The notes below the pieces were generated by a model. It searched no databases. It had not been told where the DNA came from and saw only the letters and a list, made by a program, of their open reading frames with translations. Below are positions 17,053 to 26,139 of a stretch of DNA of 48,877 nt, piece after piece. The DNA comes from Candidatus Saccharicenans subterraneus (GTDB lineage Bacteria; Acidobacteriota; Aminicenantia; Aminicenantales; Saccharicenantaceae): NCBI GenBank assembly GCA_003426165.1, contig QUAH01000018.1, positions 1 to 48,877 of the forward strand, given 5' to 3'. A program made the position numbers and the translations under genes. Numbering within the stretch: position 1 is the stretch's first letter; every line of letters begins with the position of its first letter.

Positions 17053-17820
17053 TCACCTCCAGCGACGGAATTGAATCACGGAATGGGTCAGGAAAAGACC
17101 AAAAAAGGCGAAGCTCAGGTAATAGACGAGGTCGCTGGTATCCAGGATTCCCTTGGTCATTCCGTCAAAGTGCTCGAAGAACGACAGGTAGTTGAGAACA
17201 TCCTGCCAGAGCCCGCGGGCCGAGTAGGCCGCCCAGCTCAGGACCCAGAACAGGAGCAGGGTGCCGAAGGTCAGCACGGCCGAGACGATCTGGTTTTCGG
17301 TCAGGGCTGACCAGAAAAGGCCAAGCGCCAGGAAGGCCGCCCCCAGCAGGAACAGGCCAAGGTAGCCGAGCAGGTAGGGCACCGGCTCGGGGTTACCGTG
17401 GATGAAGGTGAAAATCGTGGGAATGGCGCTCAGAACCAGCATGGCCAGCAGGACGACCAGAGCTGCCAGGTACTTGCCCAGGATAATCTGGATGACCGAA
17501 ACCGGGGAGGTGAAAAGCAGCTCCTCCGTGCCCATCTTCTTTTCTTCGGAGAACAGCCTCATCGAGACCACCGGCAGCATCAGAAGCAGGATGATGCTCA
17601 GGTTGTGAAAGAGCGGGGCGAAAACCATCTGGTTGATGTTGACCTGCTGGAAGTAATACGGGTTCTGGGCCATCTGCATGGCCTGGGTGTTGAACCACCA
17701 GACCAGGCTGTAGAAGAAAAAGCCCGAGAGCAGGATGAAGATGGCAATGACGATGTAGGCGATGGGCGAGGTGAAATAGGAAACCAGTTCTTTCTTGCTT
17801 ATTGACCAGACGGCGCTCAT
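17053..17820 (-). CDS. ABC-2 type transporter permease (GldF-like)
   Basis: A 255-residue permease with six hydrophobic segments and the start MSAVWSISKKELVSYFTSP, which is typical of the ABC-2/GldF permeases. The conserved EEKKMGTEELLFTSPV follows the second helix. The start at 17820 overlaps the stop of the ATPase gene (ATGA) and has GGAGGT 8 nt before it; a longer upstream frame is rejected. It forms the membrane part of the transporter together with the ATPase at 17817-18743. Confidence 0.9.
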   Translation of the reverse strand: MSAVWSISKKELVSYFTSPIAYIVIAIFILLSGFFFYSLVWWFNTQAMQMAQNPYYFQQVNINQMVFAPLFHNLSIILLLMLPVVSMRLFSEEKKMGTEELLFTSPVSVIQIILGKYLAALVVLLAMLVLSAIPTIFTFIHGNPEPVPYLLGYLGLFLLGAAFLALGLFWSALTENQIVSAVLTFGTLLLFWVLSWAAYSARGLWQDVLNYLSFFEHFDGMTKGILDTSDLVYYLSFAFFGLFLTHSVIQFRRWR

Positions 17821-18743
17821 TGTTCCATACCTCCCGAGACGATTCTCAGATAAAGCTCCTCGATGTTCATGGCCAGGGAGCGCATTTCTTTTATTTCCAG
17901 TTTCCTGTCCAGGCAGAGTTTCAGGACCTGGGTCCTCAGGTCCTGGCCCCAGGGCCATTCCAGCCTGATTTCGGCGCCGTCCAGGGCCGCCTCCTTGAGA
18001 CCGGGAAGTTGCCGGAAGAGGTTCAGGACCTCTCCGTCGGCCCGGTCCAGCTTCAGGTAGACGCCGTCGTTCTGGCTGAAGCTCCTGGCCAGTTCTTCCA
18101 GCGAACCCGAGGCCATGAGCTTTCCCTCGTTGATGATCACCACCCCGTCGCAGACCTCCTTGACCTCGGCCAGGATGTGGGTGGAAAGCATGACCGTGTG
18201 TTCGCCCTTGAGCGACTTGATCAGGTCGCGGATTTCCTTGATCTGGGCCGGGTCCAGCCCGATGGTCGGCTCGTCCAGGATGACCACCCGGGGGTTGTGA
18301 ATCAGGGCCTGGGCAATGCCGGTCCGTTGCTTGTAACCGCGGGAGATGTTCCTGATCAACCTTTTCCTCACGGATTGCAGCCCGGCAATCTGCACCGCCC
18401 TGTCCACCGCGGCCTTCTTCCGGGCGGCCGGAACTTTCTTGATCTCGGCCACAAAGCCCAGGTAGGATTCCACGGTCATTTCGGGATAGAGGGGCACGGT
18501 TTCCGGAAGATAGCCAATGGATTGCTTGACGGCCTCGGCCTGTTCAAAGACATCAAACCCGGCCACCGAGGCCCGCCCGGATGTGGCCGGGAGGTAGCCG
18601 GTCAGAATCCGCATGGTGGTGGTCTTGCCGGCGGCGTTGGGTCCCAGCAGGCCCCAGATCCGGCCTTCCTCCACCTTGAAGCTCAGGTTCTGGATGGCCA
18701 CCAGGTCGCCGTACTTTTTGGTTAGCTGTTCGGTCTCAATCAT
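17817..18743 (-). CDS. ABC transporter ATP-binding protein (GldA-like)
   Basis: A 308-residue ABC ATPase. Walker A is GPNAAGKTT (34-42; A replaces the more usual G at position 37), the signature is ISRGYKQR (133-140) and Walker B VVILDE (153-158). The Q-loop and C-terminal extension are of the export type. It energises the permease encoded 4 nt inside its stop. The start has AAAGGAGG before it. It lies 46 nt behind argS on the same strand and may share that transcript. Confidence 0.93.
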   Translation of the reverse strand: MIETEQLTKKYGDLVAIQNLSFKVEEGRIWGLLGPNAAGKTTTMRILTGYLPATSGRASVAGFDVFEQAEAVKQSIGYLPETVPLYPEMTVESYLGFVAEIKKVPAARKKAAVDRAVQIAGLQSVRKRLIRNISRGYKQRTGIAQALIHNPRVVILDEPTIGLDPAQIKEIRDLIKSLKGEHTVMLSTHILAEVKEVCDGVVIINEGKLMASGSLEELARSFSQNDGVYLKLDRADGEVLNLFRQLPGLKEAALDGAEIRLEWPWGQDLRTQVLKLCLDRKLEIKEMRSLAMNIEELYLRIVSGGMEQ

Positions 18744-18789
18744 CGGCCAACCTCCTTTCTGAATTTGAAAGCTTGAGAAACGGAATTGG

Positions 18790-20727
18790 TTACATTTTAT
18801 CTGGAACCCGGATACCCATCAGGTCCAGGGCCTTACAGAGTATCTCGTGGATAAAATGTATGGTCAGCAATCTCAGGGTTTGCCGATTCGGGTCCTTCTC
18901 GGCCAGCACCGGGTAATGGTGGTAATAGCTGTTGAACTTCTGGCAGAGGTTAAAGGTGAACTTGGCCAGCCCGGCAAATTCCAGGGTGGCGATGGCTCGC
19001 AGCACCTCTTCATCCAGGCCGCAGGCATAGACCACCAGGTCCCAGAAATCCCGGGCCTCTTCCTCCGGCAGTCCGGACAGGCGGATGGTTTCCGGGTCTA
19101 CCCGGCCAAGGAACTCCTGGCCGGAAATTCCAAAGCGCTCCTGGAACTTTCGGAAGATGCTGCGCAGGCGGACGGCCGTGTACTGCAGGTAGGGTCCGGT
19201 TTCGCCCTCAAAGTTGAGGGCTTCGTCGAAGTCAAAAACTATGAGCGAGTTCCGGGCATATTTCAACATGAAATAGCGCACGGCCGAGGAGGCAATCTGG
19301 CGGGCGATTTCCCGGCGGCTGGCCTCCGGCAGGTCGGGGTTTCTCTTGTTGACCTCGGCCAGGGCTTTTTCTTCCAGGCGGTCCAGCAGGTCGTCGGCCT
19401 TGATGCCCACGCCCTTGCGTCCGGAAACTTCCAGGAAGGCTCTATCCCGGTCTTCTTCCGTAAGGTCCACTTTAATCTCGGCCAGGCTCCCCGGAGACAG
19501 GGCCACCATCTCGTAGGAAAAGTGGATAGATTTTTCGGCCTGTTCCAGGTAGCCCAGGGATTTCAATCCCTGGACCACCACCTTCTGCAGGTAGGACTGG
19601 CGGACATCGATGACGTTGTAAACCTTGCTCCCGGCTCCGAAATGAACATCGTAGGCGGTAGGCGTGGCCGAGGAAATCCAGACCTGCCGGCCGTTGTCCT
19701 GGAGGAAGGGTTCGTAATAAAAATCCTGGCCCAGGAGGCCAAACTTCCACATCTGGTAGGCGATGTCCTTGCCCACGTAGGTCACGGTGCCGTCGGAGCG
19801 GACAATAATCTTTTCTCGCTCGGGTTCATCCTCCAGCTTCATCACCCAGCAGCCGGCGTTTTCGCCTTCCGACGACAGGTGGATGGCTCCACTTTCCCGG
19901 AGGCGGGCAAAGGCCTTTTCCCAGAACTTGAGTCGCAGGATGCTGCTCTCGCAGGGCAGAACATCGTAGCCGATGTCCAGCCGTTTCATGGTGGCCAGGT
20001 GGGCCCGGAGGATGCGTCGGGACACCAGGTGAGCATAGTCGGCTTCCGGCGACTCTCCGTGTTCGATCTTTTTTAGGATGGCGGATTTCCTGGCCTGGGC
20101 TTCCTGGTTCTCGGCCAGGTAGCGGGACACCCTGGTATAAAGGTCCCAGCAGTAATAATCAAACTTGCCGTCGATCCTGTCCAGGTCGGCCAGGGACTTT
20201 TTCTCCAGCTCCATCAACCCGAAAACCACGTCCACCACCTGGACCCCGGTGTCATCGATGTAATTCTGGACTTCAACTTTTTCACCCCGGTACCGGAGAC
20301 AGCGCACCAGGGTATCGCCCAGGCAGGCATTGCGCAGGTGCCCGACGTGGGCCGCCTTGTTGGGATTGATGTTGGTATGCTCGACTATTATTTTTTTCTC
20401 TTCCGGCTCCAGCCCGGTTCTCTTCTGGCTGGCCAGTTTTTTCCGGAAAAACTTTTCGCGGTCGAGGTAGAGGTTGATGTAGCCGGCCCCGGCCACCTCC
20501 ACCCGGCTCAAGCCCTCGATTCCGGACAGTAGCTCTGCGGCCCGGGCGGCAATCGTCCTGGGGCTGGTTTTAAGCTTCTTGGCCAGGGGGAAGGCGATGG
20601 ACAGGGCCAGGTCGCCCAGCTTCTGGTCGGGCGTCGAGGTGAGCTCCAGCTCGGCGGCGGTCAGCGGAAATTCCGCGCTCAGCCGGGCCGTTATTTCTTC
20701 TTTCAGTTCCTTCTTTGTTCTGAACAT
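18790..20727 (-). CDS. argS: Arginyl-tRNA synthetase
   Basis: A 645-residue class I synthetase that attaches arginine to tRNA-Arg. The N-terminal tRNA-recognition domain is complete (TPDQKLGDLALS near residues 32-43), the HIGH-type motif is HVGH (127-130, in NKAAHVGHLRNA), and the C-terminal DALR-type anticodon domain is present. As in many ArgS proteins, a canonical KMSK lysine loop is not obvious; GRKGVGIKADDLLD marks the region. It is longer than the usual 550-590 residues. There is no Shine-Dalgarno, and a strong promoter ends 10 nt before the ATG. Confidence 0.95.
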   Translation of the reverse strand: MFRTKKELKEEITARLSAEFPLTAAELELTSTPDQKLGDLALSIAFPLAKKLKTSPRTIAARAAELLSGIEGLSRVEVAGAGYINLYLDREKFFRKKLASQKRTGLEPEEKKIIVEHTNINPNKAAHVGHLRNACLGDTLVRCLRYRGEKVEVQNYIDDTGVQVVDVVFGLMELEKKSLADLDRIDGKFDYYCWDLYTRVSRYLAENQEAQARKSAILKKIEHGESPEADYAHLVSRRILRAHLATMKRLDIGYDVLPCESSILRLKFWEKAFARLRESGAIHLSSEGENAGCWVMKLEDEPEREKIIVRSDGTVTYVGKDIAYQMWKFGLLGQDFYYEPFLQDNGRQVWISSATPTAYDVHFGAGSKVYNVIDVRQSYLQKVVVQGLKSLGYLEQAEKSIHFSYEMVALSPGSLAEIKVDLTEEDRDRAFLEVSGRKGVGIKADDLLDRLEEKALAEVNKRNPDLPEASRREIARQIASSAVRYFMLKYARNSLIVFDFDEALNFEGETGPYLQYTAVRLRSIFRKFQERFGISGQEFLGRVDPETIRLSGLPEEEARDFWDLVVYACGLDEEVLRAIATLEFAGLAKFTFNLCQKFNSYYHHYPVLAEKDPNRQTLRLLTIHFIHEILCKALDLMGIRVPDKM

Positions 20728-20737
20728 CGTGCTTCTA

Positions 20738-20765
20738 ATTATAACAAAATTGGACCGGCTAACAA
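20738..20765 (-). promoter_or_regulatory. argS promoter, leaderless arrangement
   Basis: On the minus strand TTGTTA (20760-20765) and a consensus TATAAT (20738-20743) are 16 nt apart. Only 10 nt lie between the -10 and the argS ATG, so the transcript would begin 2-4 nt from the start codon. Confidence 0.6.
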
Positions 20766-20778
20766 GTTGCCCGAATAC

Positions 20779-20806
20779 TTGAAAGATGGCTGCGATTTGT
20801 GATACT
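20779..20806 (+). promoter_or_regulatory. Likely promoter of the gcv-gly operon
   Basis: TTGAAA (20779-20784) and GATACT (20801-20806) are 16 nt apart, about 40 nt before the gcvT ATG. It is divergent from, and nearly abuts, the argS promoter. There is no room for a glycine riboswitch. Confidence 0.45.
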
Positions 20807-20846
20807 AATTTAGCTTAGTTTTATTAACAAACTGAAAGGAATCATT

Positions 20847-21941
20847 ATGAAAAAAACAAGATTGAATGCGGTTCATAAAGAAGCCGGGGCCAGGATGGTG
20901 GAATTCGCCGGTTTTGAGATGCCGGTGGAATATAAGGGAATCATCGACGAGCACCTGGCCGTCAGGACCAGGGCCGGCCTGTTCGATGTCAGCCACATGG
21001 GGGAAATCATCGTCGAGGGACCGGAGGCCCTGGCCTGCGTGCAGTACCTGACACCCAACGATGCCGGTAAACTGGCCCCGGGCCAGGTCCAGTACACGGC
21101 CCTGACCACGCCCGAGGGAACCTTTGTCGATGATATGCTGGTCTACTGCCTGTCCGTTCCCGATAAATACCTTCTGGTGGTCAACGCGGCCAATACCGAT
21201 AAGGACTTTGCCTGGGTGAAAGAGAAGGCCGCTCCTTTCAGGGTCTTCGTGGTCAACCGGAGCGACGAACACTCCCAGCTGGCCCTTCAAGGTCCTCTGG
21301 CCCAGGAAATTCTGCAGCCGCTCACCGACCTGGACCTCGGCCAGATGAAGTCTTTTACCTTTGCCTTTGGAAAAGTGGCCGGAATAGATTGCCTGGTCTC
21401 CAGGACCGGTTATACCGGTGAAGACGGTTTTGAAATCTATACCCTGGCCCAAAACCCGGAAGTCATCTGGAAGGCCATCATGGCTCAGGGAACACCCCGG
21501 GGCCTGCTGCCGGTTGGACTGGGAGCCCGAGACACCCTGCGCCTGGAAGCCAAGCTGATGCTCTACGGGAACGACATCAGCGATAAGACCACGGTGCTGG
21601 AAGCCGACCTGAAGTGGATCGTTAAGTTCCAGAAAGGCGATTTCCTGGGCAAGGCCGTCTTGGAAAAACAACTCCAGGAAGGTCTCAAGAGAAAGCTGGT
21701 GGGTTTTGAGGTTCTAGACAAGGGCATCGCCCGCCCCCATTACCCGGTCTTTGCCGGCGGCCGGCAGGTGTCTGAGGTCTGTTCCGGAACCTTTGCTCCG
21801 TATGTTAAGAAGGCCATCGGGCTGGTCTACCTGCCGATAGAATACACGGAAATCGGAACCGAGTTTGAAATCGGGGTCAGGGACAGAAAGCTTAAAGCCC
21901 GGGTCATCCCGACTCCGTTTTACAAAAGGGAAAAGAAATAG
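20847..21941 (+). CDS. gcvT: Glycine cleavage system T protein (aminomethyltransferase)
   Basis: A 364-residue tetrahydrofolate-dependent aminomethyltransferase. It takes the methylamine carried on lipoyl-GcvH, releases ammonia and forms 5,10-methylene-THF. The family is clear from FAGFEMPVEY, LFDVSHMGEI, FVDDMLVYCL (folate-site acidic residues) and SRTGYTGEDGFEIY. AAAGGA precedes the ATG. It is the first gene of a gcvT-H-PA-PB-glyQ-glyS run; the fourth glycine-cleavage component, lipoamide dehydrogenase, is not in the window. Confidence 0.96.
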   Translation: MKKTRLNAVHKEAGARMVEFAGFEMPVEYKGIIDEHLAVRTRAGLFDVSHMGEIIVEGPEALACVQYLTPNDAGKLAPGQVQYTALTTPEGTFVDDMLVYCLSVPDKYLLVVNAANTDKDFAWVKEKAAPFRVFVVNRSDEHSQLALQGPLAQEILQPLTDLDLGQMKSFTFAFGKVAGIDCLVSRTGYTGEDGFEIYTLAQNPEVIWKAIMAQGTPRGLLPVGLGARDTLRLEAKLMLYGNDISDKTTVLEADLKWIVKFQKGDFLGKAVLEKQLQEGLKRKLVGFEVLDKGIARPHYPVFAGGRQVSEVCSGTFAPYVKKAIGLVYLPIEYTEIGTEFEIGVRDRKLKARVIPTPFYKREKK

Positions 21942-21980
21942 TCTTAATTATTGGTAATTTTCAGGACAAAGGAGGAACTC

Positions 21981-22367
21981 ATGTATCCTGACAATCTTTA
22001 CTACACCAAAGACCACGAGTGGCTGAAGCTGGAAGGCGAGGAAGCCGTGGTCGGCATTACCGATTTTGCCCAGAAGCAGCTTGGCGACATCATCTACGTT
22101 GACCTGCCCCAGCCGGGCAAGGTCCTGGAAGCCCGCCAGGCCATCGGCAGCGTGGAGTCGGTCAAATCGGTGTCCGATGTCTACTCTCCAGTTTCGGGTG
22201 AAGTTGTGGCTGCCAACTCCGAGCTGGCCCAGACCCCGGACCTGATCAACAAGGATCCCCATGGCCAGGGCTGGATTGTCAGGCTTAAAATAAAGGACAA
22301 GTCCGAGCTGAACAACCTGATGAAAGCGGCCGATTACGAAAAGTACCTGGAAGGCCTGGAACATTAA
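21981..22367 (+). CDS. gcvH: Glycine cleavage system H protein (lipoyl carrier)
   Basis: A 128-residue lipoyl-domain protein that carries the aminomethyl group between the P and T proteins. The lipoylated lysine is K62 in SVESVKSVSD. The start is ATG 21981 with AAAGGAGG 5 nt upstream; the frame runs on to 21951 but that extension lacks a ribosome site and homology. The gap to gcvT is 39 nt. Confidence 0.96.
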   Translation: MYPDNLYYTKDHEWLKLEGEEAVVGITDFAQKQLGDIIYVDLPQPGKVLEARQAIGSVESVKSVSDVYSPVSGEVVAANSELAQTPDLINKDPHGQGWIVRLKIKDKSELNNLMKAADYEKYLEGLEH

Positions 22368-22421
22368 TCATTAAATCTTGCCCGCCGGGCCGGTTGCCCG
22401 CGGGGGAGACAGGGAGAAAAA

Positions 22422-23768
22422 ATGAGCTACATTCCTATCAGTGACCAGGACAAAAAAGAAATGCTGGCCCGGATCGGGGTGGAGTCGGTAGAAGACCTTT
22501 TCTGCTGCATTCCAGAAAGTATCAGGCTGAAAGGTCTGCTCAACCTGCCGGGTCCGCTGTCAGAACCGGAGATTCTCGAATACTTCGAAGAACGGGGAAA
22601 GAAGAACTCTTTCGACCGCTATCTTTCCTTCCTGGGCGGGGGAGCCTATGACCATTTCATTCCGGCCGTGGTCGATTACCTGAGCTCCCGCGGAGAGTTT
22701 GTTTCTCCTTATACCCCTTACCAGCCGGAAGTCAGCCAGGGCACTCTCCAGGTCATCTTTGAGTTTCAGACCCTCATCTGCCAGCTGACCGGCCTGGACA
22801 TCGCCAACGCTTCTCTCTACGATGGAGCCACCGGGGCAGCCGAAGCGGTGCTGATGGCCAATCGGGTCAAGAACAAGAAAAGGCTGCTGGTGGCCTCCAA
22901 CGTTCACCCTGAGTACCGGCAGGTGATATACACATATACCCGCAATTTAGGACTGGAAGTGGTGGAAATACCCTACGACCGGCTGGGCCGGGTTGACCAG
23001 AAAGGCCTGGAATCAGCCCTGAATTCCCATACTTCGGTTTTGCTCTGCCAGTCTCCCAACTACTTCGGCGTGGTGGAAGACCTGAAATCGCTGGGGGAGC
23101 TGACTCACCGCCATGATGCCCTGCTGGCCGTGGTCATTTCTGAACCGCTATCCCTCGGGCTCCTGGAAGCTCCTGGAAAGCTGGGCGCGGACATCGTCAC
23201 CGGGGAGGCCCAGTCCTTTGGCCTGCCCCTGAGCTACGGCGGGCCCTACCTCGGCTTCATGGCCTGTAAAAAAGAGTTTGTCAGGCAGCTTCCGGGAAGG
23301 ATCGCCGGCCAGACGGTTGACGCCGAGGGGCGCCGGGGATTCGTCCTGACGCTTTCCACCCGCGAGCAGCACATCAGGCGGGAGAAGGCCACTTCCAACA
23401 TCTGCACCAACCAGGCCCACTGTGCTTTGAGGGCCACCATTTACCTGGAGACCCTCGGCCGGCAGGGACTGAAGAAGCTGGCCTGGCTCAACCTGCAGAA
23501 AGCCGCCTATGCCCTGGAGAAGCTGACCTCCATTCCCGGCGTCAGCCGCAAGTTCGGTGGCCCGGTCTTCAACGAGTTCGTGCTGGAATTTCCCACGGAC
23601 TGGAATCGCATAAAACAGAAGCTGGAAGAGAAGGGTATCCTGGGCGGACTGGCCCTGGGTGATGACTACCAGGGCCTGGAAAAGTGTGCCCTGGTCACCA
23701 TCACCGAAAAACACAGCCGGGAAAAGATTGACCGCTATGCCGAGGTTCTGAGGGAGGTGCTGAAATGA
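22422..23768 (+). CDS. gcvPA: Glycine dehydrogenase (decarboxylating) subunit 1
   Basis: A 448-residue alpha-type subunit of the split P protein, which decarboxylates glycine and passes the aminomethyl group to GcvH. The start MSYIPISDQDKKEMLARIGV and the segment LSFLGGGAYDHFIPAVVDYL are typical. It lacks the PLP lysine, which sits in the partner subunit. The last four bases overlap the start of gcvPB (ATGA). AGGGAG precedes the ATG. Confidence 0.96.
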   Translation: MSYIPISDQDKKEMLARIGVESVEDLFCCIPESIRLKGLLNLPGPLSEPEILEYFEERGKKNSFDRYLSFLGGGAYDHFIPAVVDYLSSRGEFVSPYTPYQPEVSQGTLQVIFEFQTLICQLTGLDIANASLYDGATGAAEAVLMANRVKNKKRLLVASNVHPEYRQVIYTYTRNLGLEVVEIPYDRLGRVDQKGLESALNSHTSVLLCQSPNYFGVVEDLKSLGELTHRHDALLAVVISEPLSLGLLEAPGKLGADIVTGEAQSFGLPLSYGGPYLGFMACKKEFVRQLPGRIAGQTVDAEGRRGFVLTLSTREQHIRREKATSNICTNQAHCALRATIYLETLGRQGLKKLAWLNLQKAAYALEKLTSIPGVSRKFGGPVFNEFVLEFPTDWNRIKQKLEEKGILGGLALGDDYQGLEKCALVTITEKHSREKIDRYAEVLREVLK

Positions 23769-25219
23769 TCAACGTCATCCGCGAACCGCTGATTTTTGAA
23801 ATTAGCTCACCGGGGAAAAGCGGGGTCCGGCTGCCAAACCTCGATGTTCCAGAAAGACTGGATGTCCTGGAAGGGCTGACTGTCCGGGAGGACCTCGAGG
23901 GCTTTCCTGAAGTCTCGGAAACAGAGGTCACCAGGCATTTCACCAGGCTGAGCCAGATGAATTACTGCGTGGATTTCGGCTTTTACCCTCTCGGCTCCTG
24001 CACCATGAAATATAACCCCAAGCTCAACGAGAAGGTGGCCGGGATGGGCAGCCTGGCCGGAGTCCATCCCCTGGCTCCCGAAGAGCTGGCCCAGGGCAAC
24101 CTGGAGCTGATGAAGACCCTGGAAAAATTGCTGTGCGAAATTACCGGGATGGACGCCGTTACCCTGCAGCCGGCGGCCGGGGCCCACGGCGAGTTGACCG
24201 GGATGATGCTGGTCCGGGCCTACCACGAGGCCCAGGGAAATCCCAGAAAGTATGTGCTCATTCCGGATTCGGCCCATGGCACCAATCCCTCTTCGGCCCA
24301 TATCTGCGGCTACGTGGTCAAGGAGATCAAGTCCAACGACAAGGGCACCATTTCCCTGGAAGACCTGGCCCGGGAGATGACCGAGGAAGTGGCTGCCCTG
24401 ATGGTCACCAACCCCAATACCCTGGGTGTTTTTGAGTCCGATATCTGCCAGATTGTCGACATCGTCCATGCCAAAGGCGGGTTTGTCTACATGGACGGGG
24501 CCAACCTCAATGCCCTGGCCGGCATCACCAGGCCGGGCGACATGAAGGTGGATGTCCTTCATCTTAACCTGCACAAGACTTTCTCCACTCCCCACGGCGG
24601 CGGCGGACCGGGTTCGGGCCCGGTGGCCGTGAAGAAGATACTGGAGCCATACCTGCCGGTGCCCATCATCGAGGAAAAGGACGGCCAGTATCACCTGAAC
24701 TACAACCGGCCGAAATCAATTGGCCGGGTGAAGAGTTTCTACGGTCAGTTCCTGGTGATGCTGAAAGCCCTGGCCTACATTCTGGCCCTTGGCCCGGCCG
24801 GCCTGCGCGAGATGACCGAGATAGCGGTCCTCAACTCCAATTACATCCGCAAGAGCCTGGAGGGTGTCTACCACCTCAAGTACGATTCGCCCACGCTCCA
24901 CGAGTGCGTTTTCTCGGATAAATTCCAGAAGGACTTTGGAGTGTCCAACCTGGATATTTCCAAGAGGTTGCTGGATTACGGGTTGCACCCGCCGACCATG
25001 TCCTTCCCGCTGATAGTCCACGGGGCGCTGATGATTGAGCCGACCGAAACCGAAAGCCGCCGGGACCTGGACCTTTTCATCGAGGCCATGAAGGCCATCG
25101 ACCGCGAGGCCAGGGAAAATCCCGAGCTGCTGCGGACGGCTCCCCATATCACCTATGTCCGGCGCCTGGATGAAGTTCAGGCCGCACGCAATCCAATCCT
25201 GAGGTGGGAGAAAAAATAA
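23765..25219 (+). CDS. gcvPB: Glycine dehydrogenase (decarboxylating) subunit 2
   Basis: A 484-residue PLP-binding subunit of the split P protein. The Schiff-base lysine is K271 in LNLHKTFSTPHGG, followed by a glycine-rich loop. YPLGSCTMKYNPK (near residue 74) and PAAGAHGELTG are family landmarks. Together with gcvPA it makes an alpha2beta2 decarboxylase. It is translationally coupled to gcvPA by an ATGA overlap. Confidence 0.96.
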   Translation: MINVIREPLIFEISSPGKSGVRLPNLDVPERLDVLEGLTVREDLEGFPEVSETEVTRHFTRLSQMNYCVDFGFYPLGSCTMKYNPKLNEKVAGMGSLAGVHPLAPEELAQGNLELMKTLEKLLCEITGMDAVTLQPAAGAHGELTGMMLVRAYHEAQGNPRKYVLIPDSAHGTNPSSAHICGYVVKEIKSNDKGTISLEDLAREMTEEVAALMVTNPNTLGVFESDICQIVDIVHAKGGFVYMDGANLNALAGITRPGDMKVDVLHLNLHKTFSTPHGGGGPGSGPVAVKKILEPYLPVPIIEEKDGQYHLNYNRPKSIGRVKSFYGQFLVMLKALAYILALGPAGLREMTEIAVLNSNYIRKSLEGVYHLKYDSPTLHECVFSDKFQKDFGVSNLDISKRLLDYGLHPPTMSFPLIVHGALMIEPTETESRRDLDLFIEAMKAIDREARENPELLRTAPHITYVRRLDEVQAARNPILRWEKK

Positions 25220-25290
25220 TAAGACTGAAGACTCTGTCTCTGAACCATAGATAAGACGGGCAGCTTTTTTGGTGAAGGAAGAGACCGAAG

Positions 25291-26139
25291 ATGAGCATGC
25301 AGGAACTTTTCTTGAAACTCTATGATTTCTGGTCCAGGCAGGGCTGTTACCTGGCTCCTACCTACGACCTGGAAGTCGGGGCCGGGACCATGACCCCGGA
25401 CACTTTTTTCCGGGTCCTGGGAAAGCGCCCCTGGAAGGTGGCCTACGTTCAGCCCTCCCGGCGTCCGACCGACGGCCGCTACGGTGAAAATCCCCACCGG
25501 GTGCAGAAACACTTCCAGTTCCAGGTGATCATCAAGCCCTCTCCGGACAACATCCAGAGGGTTTACCTGGACAGCCTGACTTCCCTCGGGATAAACCTTA
25601 AAGAACACGACCTTAGGTTTGACGAGGACGACTGGGAATCGCCCACCATCGGGGCCTGGGGAGTGGGCTGGCAGGTGATGCTGGATGGCCTGGAGATCAC
25701 CCAGTTCACCTATTTCCAGCAGGCCGGCGGACTGGAGCTCTTTCCGGTTTCGGTGGAAATAACCTACGGGCTGGAAAGGCTGGAAATGTTTCTGGAGCAG
25801 AAAGACAACATCTACGACCTGCAGTGGTCGCCCGAGGTCAGCTACCGCGACCTGCGCTACCAGGAAGAGAAAGAATTCTCCATCTATAACTTCGAACAGG
25901 CTGATACCCAGATGCTGCACCGGGCGTTTTCTGCCGCCGAAAAAGAAGCCCAGCGCCTTATCGGGCTGGGGCTACTGCTTCCGGCCTACGACCAGTGCCT
26001 GAAATGCTCCCATTACTTTAACCTCCTGGACTCGCGCGGGGCCATCAGCGTGACCGAGCGGGTGAAGTTGATCGGTCAGGTACGGGCCCTGGTTAACCAG
26101 ATCGCCAGGAAATTCGTGGAAAGGGAAGGAGAAGGTTGA
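25291..26139 (+). CDS. glyQ: Glycyl-tRNA synthetase alpha subunit
   Basis: A 282-residue catalytic subunit of the bacterial tetrameric glycyl-tRNA synthetase (class II). The pattern [20 protein letters not shown], then [17 protein letters not shown], and [10 protein letters not shown] is diagnostic. It activates glycine with ATP; the beta subunit recognises the tRNA. It is slightly shorter than the usual 290-300 residues. It starts 71 nt behind gcvPB, and no T-box leader is visible. Confidence 0.96.
   Translation: MSMQELFLKLYDFWSRQGCYLAPTYDLEVGAGTMTPDTFFRVLGKRPWKVAYVQPSRRPTDGRYGENPHRVQKHFQFQVIIKPSPDNIQRVYLDSLTSLGINLKEHDLRFDEDDWESPTIGAWGVGWQVMLDGLEITQFTYFQQAGGLELFPVSVEITYGLERLEMFLEQKDNIYDLQWSPEVSYRDLRYQEEKEFSIYNFEQADTQMLHRAFSAAEKEAQRLIGLGLLLPAYDQCLKCSHYFNLLDSRGAISVTERVKLIGQVRALVNQIARKFVEREGEG

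Noticed and set aside
17821..17958. Longer start for the ABC permease at 17958
   Set aside because: The extension lies wholly within the ATPase gene, lacks a membrane or family pattern, and ATG 17820 has GGAGGT.
20807..20846. Glycine riboswitch upstream of gcvT
   Set aside because: Only about 40 nt separate the promoter from the start codon and no aptamer-like pairing is seen.
25220..25290. T-box leader for glyQ
   Set aside because: The 71-nt gap is too short and lacks the T-box consensus and specifier stem.
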